From positions 4,142,564 to 4,206,563 of the forward strand of contig NC_049990.1 of NCBI RefSeq assembly GCF_000003815.2: a stretch of DNA of 64,000 nt, given 5' to 3'. This document shows positions 21,493-33,400 of the stretch, in pieces. The stretch's first letter is position 1. Every line of letters begins with the position of its first letter. The notes below the pieces were generated by a model, which was not told the origin of the DNA, made no database searches, and was given only the letters and a program-made list of their open reading frames with translations. This DNA is from Branchiostoma floridae. Taxonomy: Eukaryota; Chordata; Leptocardii; Amphioxiformes; Branchiostomatidae. A program made the position numbers and the translations under genes.

Positions 21493-24400
21493 GTAAGAGA
21501 CTCATTTGTTTAACATTCTCTTCTTGAAACTCTTCTTCTTTGTAATCCACTGTCAAAACTGCCTAATAAGTCCACTTAAGGGAACCATTCAATCTTTGTT
21601 AACAGGTGGTCACTATAGACAGTATTCTTAATGCTTCTGACAATGAGAAAACTCTTCATGATAGGAATCACCAAAAAGTGGTCACATTGGCAGGAAAACT
21701 GTTCCTGACGTACAATGTACTACTAGCTGGTTACTTGAACAGGTTTGACTGTTGTGAAGGTATAGCTTTTATATGTTGTAGCTACTCGCAAGTTTGTTTT
21801 TCTTTGATGGCTTAACTGTTTACATTGATATGTAAACAGTGCAATATGGCTATGTTTTTGTAGCACCTTCACTGACCATTAGAGGAGTGTCAATAGCAAA
21901 CTTTAACATTTGTTAGGTGCACTCGTGGACACCACTTTTTAAGACTACAGATAGGTAAATCAAAAATCAACAATGACAGTTCTCACACATAGATATGTAA
22001 ACAGTGCAATACGGCTTTGTTTTTGTAGCACCTTCTCTGACCATTAAAGTAGTGTCAATAGCAAACTTTAACATTTGTTACGTACACTAGAAGATGATGT
22101 TTCCTTGTGGTCAGTACATCAGTAAGCCATTATCTTTTCAGGAGTGTTTTGTTTCTAATGGTTACTGTGTTGAGATAAGATAACTGCTCCAGGGACTTTT
22201 GAACTTTAATCAGACTGTGTTTATCATCATCTATCCCTGACAAGTCTTTCGTTAGACAATATTTGGGACTTAAATGTTGATAAAACTTAAATTGAGTTGA
22301 CATCTTTAGCTGTATCGTTTTAGAACTGTTTTGGGACAGTTTATCTCCCGTAAATTATAAAAACATTGAAACGCGGGGAAGGAAAACACGGCAGACTAAA
22401 CGACCCCCCTTTGTGTTTGCCCAAGTCAACACCTGCGTGATAAATTAAGCAACAGTCAAACAGAACCTGCGTAAACAAAGTCCCCTCGCCGTTAAACGCT
22501 TGCACCAATTTGTACCAACCACGACAACTCTAAATGCAGAATTGAAGCAAATTAGATGTTTGAGTTTACGTTTTTTTGGTCGGGAAACTTTTCCACACGG
22601 ATTTGATTCAGTCGTGATAATGTTCATTGTGGGGGTGACTTTTGCCTTGATAAAGTCTACAGCAAACACAACATTTTTACTCCACTGACACGCAGGCATG
22701 GTTGCCCCAGTGTAAAGACGTGTTGTGGTTAGTATTTGGAACGTGTTGTCGAGTGTTTGTGCCAGCTTACAGACGTTTCTTTTCTAAGCCAGCGGTTTAC
22801 AAACTGAGACCAAAGCCTAAAGAGCCATGCTCTGCCTTAGATCTCATAGATTTTACCCAATAGATCTGAACTTTCTTTTGTTTAGCAGGGTTCTTAGGAC
22901 CTCTTGCAGGGAAAGCACTGGTTGTGCATTTAGAGATGAGATTATCCAAACTTAGTGCCTTGCTTTCATCCCCAAAACTGGATTCTTCATGTTTGAGGAA
23001 AGAAACAATCTTAGGTCTTCTGGTTTGAAAAAAAAAGTTATGTCACACATATAATGTTACCACATGGAAGGTTGATTTGTCTTTAGCATGACTTAAGTTT
23101 CTCGAAATTTAGAGAATTAATATTGGAAAATTTTAGATTGGACCAAATTTTAAAGTTTTCTGAAGTACCAGGTTTCTGTAAGTCGTTACAGTCTATACTA
23201 AACCTGTTTACTAATAGGTGCTTGCGGTCTAAAGGCCCATTCATGTGTACATTGTTTAGGGTACATTTTCTTTTCATAAGAAGAGAAAAGATTTGTGGCC
23301 TAGTTTCAACCCAATACACTTGTTTACTACTTTGGACCCTCCAAACTTTCATTCATGCTTTTTGTGAGCAGTTTTTGGGACAGTTACCTCACAAGTTTGT
23401 CCATAATTGCAGGGCACCAAAAAGCAGAAGATCAGTAGACTGACAAAAAATGCCATTCAAGCCTATACAGAGTAACATCTGACTTTTCCAGATACATGTA
23501 TCTATTGAACTGATATTTGATGAACACTTGTCAGTTATGGTAGACCATAGTTAGCCCCCAGCCAGAATTATCAAAATGCAAAATTTTTGTTCTCTCTATG
23601 TTTTAGGACCATTTTTTAAAGCCAAAAAAGGGCCTTTTAGTAGATAGTTAATTCATGATAATCTGTGATTTGCATCTCAATGTAACAGGTGGCAAAACTC
23701 CACCCAGCCAGTTACCAGCATTCCATAGTCAAACCTGTCCCAAGAAGCCACTCAGGGGACCATCAAAACCTGATGACAAGATTCTTAATTCTTATATCAA
23801 GAGGAATAGTCCATACTCAAAATGTTCTGAGGAACACCTGTTTCTGGATCAAATATTTCAGAATGTAAAGTAATTTGGGCTGTTTTTGATACTCTAGAAG
23901 CAGAGGTTAGGCTACAGCTGTTCTTTGATGTTTTTTTAGGCGTTTATATAAGGCTTTCTCTTTTGTACTGTTTTTTTAAAATGTATAACAGAGCCTATAA
24001 AGTAACCTCTGCTTGGAGAGTATGTTTTTGAGTGCCCAATCAGCTCTCAAAGTGCCTGTTGTAAGCCTACTTGAGCCTGCCTAAGCTGCCACTTTACCTG
24101 GCCTTATTCTCTTACAGACACAGTTCACTGCACAGAGCAGGTTATACAAACACTCTTAGATAAGCTAAAATCCTTGGGAGGTAAAGGGGCTCCCTTACTC
24201 TTTCCTTGTTTCCCAAATAAAGAAGAAAAACTGGAAGAACTAGTTCTTCTTTTTGTTACAGAGAACTGTCCATGAGCACAAAATAAGTGGTAAAAACTCT
24301 GACCTTCCTTGACACTAAGTTTTATTACTGTAAAGGAAAAAGAAAAGCAAAGTTACGAAGTTGAAAACTCAACAACAATAAGAAATGTGATATGATTCCT

Positions 24401-27400
24401 TGCAATACGGAGAGATACACCCGGGATCTTATGGGTGTCTCTTGGATCAAATCAACAATGGCCCTGGCTTGAAGAAATCCTTTTTTCTGCATACCAGAGC
24501 ACTAGTCCTCGACTACTACGAGTGCAGGTAACTGTTCTAATCTGTAAAAACTGTGAATTTATATTATGATTATTTACAATTTCACAGGTGGTACTAGTCA
24601 GTGGAATAAAGAAGCATCCACAAATACTCCATAAATGGATAGGTTCTATTCAATTACTTGCAGAAATCTTCATTTGTAGGTGGTACTAGTAAAAAGTTCG
24701 AGATATTTTACTTGAACCACCTGTTAGACATGATGTTTCTTGCGTCTTTCGAAACTAGAACGACACTGAGTCTGTTATATAATACATGTTGTATTCACCA
24801 TCACAAAGAAGCAAGGATTTACATTTAATTATAGTTTTTGTGCTCAGCTTGTGGTGACCTTTATTTTACCCCTTTATTCACAGTAATCATGATAAGATGT
24901 CTTTCCATTTTCAGGCGAGGGTAAAGATGACAAGAAAGAAGAAGCCGACAAACCGGGGAGAAAAACACAGGTTCACCAGCGCAGGGGGGCGTCCATGGGG
25001 AGACCTGCACCCTCACCTGTAAGTACACCTGCAGGCAGATACAATGGCAGTCACTGTTCCTCAGAAATTCTACGATCTTTAAATTGTAATCTCCAGGATC
25101 TGACAAGAGCAAAATTCATGATTGTACAATGTTGTGAATGAAATTATGAATGTAATTGGAGTATTAAAAGTTTGTATTTTAAAATCAAAATGGAAAGAAG
25201 ACAGTTTTGATATTAAGTATACCTGTGACACCACAATTGAATTCATTGTTGCTTTGAGAGTCAACAATCAAATTGGAAAAAAAAATTCTAAAATGAAAGG
25301 AAATTGCCTTAAGTGGATAATAATAGTTTTTACATTTAGTGACTTCCAGGTATCATTTTGTCTGAGAAACAAGTGATATTGTGGCTATATATATCTTGTA
25401 TTAGGGCTTGATGATTCAAATAAAAATATTTTTTTTAGGATATTATACTACTTTGTAACAATAACTTTTTTCACTAACAGTAACCTCTGACCCCATGTAT
25501 TAACAAGACATCATTTCAGACATGTGCTTCATTATCTTTCAGTTTTATTTTTGGCTTTAAATGCTTTTATTTGCAGGCCAGCAGTATCTGACAGTGTGCA
25601 GATGTAATAAATTAGATATGATTTTTGCATCAGAGTCTTTAAGTTTATGTTACTTCATTTTACTTTGGTTTTAGTTTGTTTTCATGTTTTGTTGCAAGGC
25701 AAGCCCTATTTTCATTTAGTCTACCGCAATCATTATTTTATGATTTTCACACAATTTACACATGCACACATGCATATTTCGGTTCGCATATTAGTTGCTA
25801 CAGTACATCCTTACGAAATATTAACAGTACTTAGATAAATTCAGTAGTCATTTTTTAATACTGAAAATTAACCATAATAGTTGCCTTAGAGTTAGACATT
25901 TTGAATCCTAACAGCCCTAAACATTGCATGTACAATATCATTAACATCTGGTTCATAAGTTATTTTAAGAATTTTCGTAGGAATTTACTAAAAAGACAAT
26001 ACTTATAAAACCATAATGGATCATGCATGCAAAGTACATTTTGTACAGTAGGTGCCCTAACCACTGACAGTTAAGTTTTGTCATTTTGAAACAAATAAAC
26101 CTTAACTAATAATATAGCATCAACGCTAACTTAATATATAATTCTGCCAAACACCCTCAGACTGCCACATTAATGAAAGTGTTATCAAGGCTCTCACAAG
26201 AATTGAAGAATGACTTGAATACCAGATAATGTGGGAATCACTGATGCTACATTTTCTTCTCAAGTCTCAAATTGTTAACTTAAAATGGATTTTTTTTTAA
26301 ATGTGGTAGTTTTAAAGTATCTGGCAGAATTATTATTATACCAACACCATCCTGGGTTTTGTACCTTATAGTTTAAAGTAATTTAGTACCTTCGTTGTTA
26401 TTTCTTCTCTTCCTTTACTGCAATAACTGCCCAAGTTTATTAAAGCACTGCAATTTTTTTTGTGTAAGACAGTTTAGATTTATGTTCAGAGACAATGCAT
26501 GCTGGTAAAAACGTTTACTCATGTTGCTTGCAAGATAATGCATGGCTTCATTTTCCAGCTTTATAGCATGGTAGTTTTTGCATTGAGTAAAAAGTTGCAT
26601 GCTAATGATAAAGTTGTACTGCTTAGAGCATAATGCATGGCTTCAAAATGAATCCCTATCCACTAGGACTCTCTCCAGTGATGAATTTTTCTCAGTCCTC
26701 AATCATAAGCGATGATTTGTTTATTGTTCCTTGATCAAACTGAAAGTGGATGGAAAAATTTAAGCTGGAGAGAGCCTAGCTTTTAACTTTAATTCAAAAC
26801 AGTTTTTATAGATCTTTTCTGAGTGCCTTGAGTGTTGTAGTTCCACCATGATGTTAAACCCCTTCCATTCCCCGATCCCGTGTCTGTAAGGGTGAGGGCC
26901 ATGCCAGAGTGTCCAGGGCAAAGAAAGGTGTCGGAGAACTCAGTGGGAAAGTGGCCGCGCTGATGGTAACAAACCAGTCATCAGTCATTTCCTAACATCG
27001 ATAAGCCAATGACTAATCCCCTTACACACATTTAGTTAATCCGTTAGTGTCTTAAATCCATGTTGTTTTTTCCACAGAAATTAGGGTGAGGATTGACTGC
27101 GTTGAAGAAAAAGTTGAATGTGTACAATTGGAAAATTAGTGATATTTTTTTTTTTACTGTATCATGTTATTTTTTTTAATTGTGGTGAGTTCGTTAATGT
27201 GGTGAAGGTCTGACGGTCCTCAAGTATTGCATTTTAGTTCTACCTTAATCATTCCAGAAGATGGTCCTTATCAAGTATGCATTTTCAGCTGATTTAGAGT
27301 CAGAAAATTAAGGACTCAGGTGTAAAGTGCCTTTTCCAATTGTCAATCAAGACCTTGCTAGGGCTACAAACCCAAAGTCTTTGACTTTACTATCAAAGCA

Positions 27401-30400
27401 ATGTGCCATATATAGCCACAACTTGTTACAATCGTTGAGCAATTTTCACCTGCGCAATAGCATGTCACCTGACTCCCTCCCTCAATAATAACACCTGCCA
27501 ACACCCACCCCACACCCCCCACCACCATTTACACCGGTGCCCTGGAGGTCACCGCAACCTTAAAAGAAAAGAAACAGTATCCGGACCTTAGAAACGGGAC
27601 ACCAGATTTAACACCAGGACACAAAGGTGTTTATTTGCTTAGGACCACTACCGTTGCAATTGAGCCTTGGTGTAGGGATATGGGCTTTGACTAGCGTGAG
27701 GAGGCACTTTTTTTGGTGAAAAACAAGTCTAACATTTGATTGTTCGATTGGTATTTTTAGCCACAAAGTAGGGGTGAACCTGTGAACTTAGAAACAAATG
27801 GTTTGAAAATAGTCTTGGTTCCTTTTACCCTCCCTGCCTGCCTTAACTGCTTTTGTTACTTTGCCCACATCCGTGAAGGCATGCAGGTGAACAATATTTA
27901 AGGACAACTCAATCACTACAACTGGATAAAAATCAAAGACTTACTTTCAGATGTTTCGAGTGACATCCATCACTTTTCTTCCACGTTTAAGCCAAGGGTT
28001 TAAAATTTTGCTGATACATGTATGTTCAATCTGAAGCACTATAGCTGACTATTATTACTGGCAGCATTATAAGAGTAAACTTTAAGTTAACAGCCCTGTC
28101 ATGATTGAAATATGAATTTTCCATTCAAAATCAGCCATTCGCTCAGTGTCATTCATGTTTAACAAAAAGAGACAACAACTTCCACCCCTATTAACACAGA
28201 ATGTGCCTTTTGAAATTGCATATCTAATAATAGAGATGATTGATAGGAAATAGAAATGACTGGAAACAATATGAAAACAAAAGACACTGTTCCATATCAC
28301 CCTTTCCTAATTAATTATTAAAGCCATGTTAACTGTAAGCCTCTCTTGGATGGACAATATTGTTGCTACCAACATTACACTCATACTTACTATATTCTCA
28401 AGTATTAGTAAGGGTGTCCATAAACAGTCAGACAAGCTATCCAATCCTTATCCTCTGAGTTATAGCCTTTCGCTCAATAATATTGTGATTTTCAAAGGAG
28501 GATGATATCATTATTTAATACCGTACATGAAAAGCACAGCAGCTAAATGCCACTCACTGAATCACCGAAGGACTGATCAATAATTTATGAGTTTGGTCTG
28601 TGTCTAGGGGTTACCGGCTTCAGGAATAAGCTAACGGTGCAGTCAACACACGGATTTAACGCTTTGGATTTGGACTATTTAAGCTGGTTTTTCCTGGAGA
28701 TATTCAAGTATCGTGGATTACTGGAAGAGTTTTGAGGATTTGTTGAGGGTTTCCAACTAGCCAGGTTTGCAGGTCACTAACTGATACATGGATAACACTT
28801 TGAAATTGGACTCATTCAACTGATTTTTTATCGGAGATATTTCTGAAAATCAAGAACCAATACAAGGGTTTAGACATGAATGGGCCAGGCAAGTATCAGT
28901 GGGTTATGGTTATGATTGGACTATTTAAACCAATTTTTATCAGAGATATCTGAGTATCATGGATTAAGAAACGATCATTGAAGACCTAAAATGAGCGGGC
29001 GAGGTGGAAGGCAAGACTACGGAAATTTAGGGTTCGAGGAACTCGACAGCAGCCCAGAGCCGGATGAAAAGGAACAACAGCGGCTTGACCGAAGGGGAAA
29101 AGAAATCCACGACGACGACTCTTTGCTGGGGTCAGCAAGGTCGGAGCAAGATGCCAAACTCGCTCCCGCGGGAAGTGTGCAGACGCTGGATTCTGGGTAC
29201 GGGAGTCTCGCCTCTTTCAGCGTAAGCCATGGCAGCAGGGAGAGCTTGACAGAGAACCCGTCTTCTGCAAGACGAGATGAGGATGAGGAGGTACAAGACG
29301 AGAGAAGGAACATCCTTACACCTGTGCAAGAAGCTGTCCAAGACAGTGAGGATGAAGAAGAAGAGAAAGCAGACTTGTCACCTGAAGACTCTCCTTCAAG
29401 CAAACTCGAAGATGCTGCTAGTGAGAGTCAAGAACGGAACGCAGACAGTGAGACTTATGTTGATCAGAATGGCGTTGAACATACAGGTGATCATTGGCGG
29501 TTGCTTGAAGCAGCCAGACGCGATCTCGAAGACTACGACGAGTTCTCGAAGAAATACGAAAACTTCGAAAAGAGACAGCACGCGAACTCGGCTGCGAGTC
29601 TGAGAGGAGAGGAGGATGCAAAGGAGGCTGACCTATCAACAATGGTTTTGCTGTACTCCTGTTACTACTGCGGAGAGTCGTTTAAGGTTCAGGATGACAG
29701 AAGGAGACACGTGGCCGACAGACATCCTCTCGGAGACAGGAAAGACTCCACTCTACAGTGGAGAGGTGAGGCCTCTCCAGGACAGTCTTTTTTTTCTTTT
29801 GAATCTAGACCCGGAAACTAGTTATCCATCGCTTAAAGTGTCAAAAGTTCCTCTCCTGTGATACCAAATTGGTATTGGTAGTGTTCATTGAGACATCTGC
29901 TGTCTTCAAGTTTCTGAGTCCAAAAAGAAAGACACGTTTTGGTTCAGGCCTTTTTAAAGATTTTGTTTGTTTTGACCAAAGGAGCTAAGGGCCTTGCCTA
30001 CTAGCCATTGGCTGTTATTATGGCTATAAGGTAATCAACTACTACCACAGTATATACTGCAACTAGTAGCCCTAAGACTTAGAACAGCATTATGAAGCAT
30101 TGATTATGAAACAGCTAGAGTATGACACTAATTAAACAATTTACTGAACTCTAAATTTTCTTCCATGCTGTACTATGTAGCGATGGATGAAGCCAGATGG
30201 GTGAGTACAACACCAAATGATTGACATGTGCTATGGTATATCAAATTAGGTCAGTTCCTGCTATGATTGTCAAACAAATTAAGGCTAATACTAATGAGTT
30301 TCTTCCCATGTTTCTGGCCAGGGTTACATGAGAGACTGTACAGATAAAGCTAGGGAAATTAAGTTACTACCAGATTCCATGGTAGGCCAGATAAGTTGAC

Positions 30401-33400
30401 AGGTTTTTAAAGGATATATCTGGCCATAGGATTACCATATTGTTTAACCAACAGATAAAAAAAAAAGTTGTATCAAATAGATCGTTTCACAAGCTCAGCA
30501 CCCCTTCCCTCATTTGGGCCGCTTTTGACATAACCTAACATTTCGTCAATTCAAGAAGGAAGTCTGATAGAGACTATCAGGAAAATAGTGACTGTTTTTA
30601 AATGTTGCTTAATTTAGTAAGACGTTCTTTTTTCCGGTGCTTTATCTCGACATTTATCTCGACACCAAGGGTCAGGCGAGAGGTGCATGCCCAGAGGCAT
30701 GTAGTGTCTGTGATTTGGTCGTCATGGCAACAGTGTAAACAATGGAGCCGGTCGTGCGGGTCTCTCAGTTCTGAAGCCTTAGGGGCGTGAGATAATTGTG
30801 TGTGTGGAATACGAGTAAAGGGGCTAATCCAACTTTGTGTCAGGAAACTCCAGCTTATTTCGGAGTGTGACATACATTGTAATAGATTTGTTGGGCTTTC
30901 TTTCAAAAATTGGGGAACAGTGTAATATAATTCATTTGATTGATTTGATTGATTTGAATTGCAACAGTACAATACAGGTGGGTCTCATGCAGCGGTAATT
31001 AAGCTCGTTTAGAATTTGTGATCCACACATTAATACAACGTCATAGACATACATTTTAAAAAATTAGAAAAATTAACAAATACCTGTAACATTAAATATA
31101 CAACTGGAACATTGAATAAAATCATTAATGTTTTGAGATACATCAATTCGAAATGTGATCTAGAGCTGAGGCATTCAAGGTCCACAATCTCTGCTTGAAC
31201 ATGCTAAGGGTTTAGGTCTGCTTGTTGGTTTTTCGGGACCCTTAAATTGGTACCTTGTATCATTTCTTTGCAGGTGTTTTATGCATTCCAACATTGAATC
31301 AATATCAATAAAAAAAACTCTATATGCAGAACCCCAGCAACATAGGATTTCTATAATCAAGACTGTTTGAATGTGATGTTGAATTAAGAGTATTGGCATT
31401 CACCCAACGACATTCCTTTACAAGGGTACAAACATTATAGACTTGATATGTCTGCTTCAAGTGGAAAGTTTAAAGTTTAACGTCACACATGTCTGTTCAT
31501 AATGTATACATTATGGTACCTTAAGTCATAGTCTGCCAATAAACTGGCCTTCAAGTAGTGAAAACGTGCTACACATAATGTACATGTGTGTAGCCATGTG
31601 TTTGCCTTGAAATTAACGGGGATTAGCATACTAAATCAAACTGTTTGTTGTTTGTCAGTGTGTTAAAGGCTTCAAAGGTTAGGACTTTGTCCCTGTGCGT
31701 AATCTTCTGTTTGTCCAACCTCCCCTTGGTCGAACATAATATTTGTTTTGAACTGGTGCAGTTTGCTAATTATAACCTGGTGTCAGACAAACAGTAACTG
31801 CGTATTATGGTTGCGACGGTCACTTTGACTTTGACTTTGTTTGGATCAACAGTTGGATAAAAGTTTTAAATCAGTATTCTACCAAACACTACTGTTATGT
31901 CAAACTACTACATAATCTATAGATTCTGAGTAATTAAGTGTACTGAAATTGTTATTTGTTTTACATGTTGCCATCCAATGTTATAAGATTGTCAGGCAAT
32001 AAAGTTACTGTACACTGTACCAGGTCACTTTGACTTATAAATTATTTTTTTTTACAAATTTCACATCTTGCTTTTATAAAATGTCACATTTTATAAAAGC
32101 AAGATGTGAAATTCAATATTGACATGTTCACCAATGGAGACACATTGTATTGTCTTTTACTTGAATGTAAGTTCATCTGTGACGGTAGTTAACATAATGA
32201 TACAATTTTTAAGACTTTATATCCGTACACACAATACACGGAAGTGCGACTTAGGTTTTGGGTCATTACAACTTGAGAAGGATCAGAGGACTGATCGAAA
32301 GCTTGTTGGTAAGCGCTTTAATGTGTGTATGGATATAAAGTCTTAAAAATTGTATCATTATGTATTGTCTTTTATCATGAAAAGGAATAACACCCTTTCA
32401 AATGTGAAATTTTGCACATTGATGTGCTGTTTGGGTTAATGTCCTTGACTTCATGGAAAATGATGCTGCAGATTTAAAGTCATAGCGACTATGATCAACA
32501 TTCAATCAATAATTGTTGTATGTTTTAACAACTATATTTATTATACATCTCATGTTACCTTTTTTACCCTGAATTCTTTGTGTACAGCCATCTATTTATC
32601 ATCATCATCATTAACAACAACAACATCATCATCATACTAATATTCATCATTATATTTTTGTTCTTGAACATATTGATGTCTTAAGTATACTTATCATTAC
32701 GGTAACCGTAATTCCTACTCATTAAGCCTATTAAGTAAACTTTGTCATTGATTTGCAAATAACAAAGTCTATAGTATATTTTAAACAAGACATATTTGAT
32801 GACAGTGAAAGTTCATCTATGATGTTAGATAACATAGTACAGAGTTAAAAGTTTGTTCTGATTTTATGTATCTGGACAAACTTTTAGGTCTGTTCTATGA
32901 ATTCTTTGTGCTGTGATGATGAAAGTAACTTTTCCTTGACCCTCAACTGTTACAGAGAAATTGTAACTAATTTGTTTATTCATTTAAAAATTCGCCAGGC
33001 CCAGAAGAAGACAGTGGTTCTGTCAGGAGAGGCGATGAAAGATCTGGCCAAACAGGCCAAGGCAACCAAGGATGAGAGGAGACTGCAGGTTGGTTTTTGT
33101 TTTACTGTACATATATGTGATAGATTGATTGTATAAGGTAGATAGCACTGATTGTAGAGGTTAGATATCATTAACTCCTTTGAGATAAACTGCCAACAAA
33201 AAAGGAATGGCCCAAATACATGGTCTCTGTATAGGGGCTACTCGAGAAGGGGGTCGCCCAAGTGGACAGAACAAGGGTCTATAGTACGTGGAATAAGCAA
33301 AGCAATTGCAACCCAACAGAAGATGGGAGTTCTTATACCTATTGGACTTAAGACATTTTTGGCCATGCTAAAAAGAGGAAGATCTTAGTGGCTGTCAGAG

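Noticed and set aside
23123..23443. 106-codon ORF in dynein intron 1
   Set aside because: No domain, no splice context, composition of AT-rich intron; probably chance.
23689..23864. Constitutive exon between dynein exons 1 and 2
   Set aside because: Splicing would leave phase 0 while exon 2 needs phase 1.
29017..29403. Serine-rich minus-strand ORF (128 codons)
   Set aside because: Antisense shadow of the acidic zinc-finger ORF; the serine run is the complement of Glu/Asp codons.
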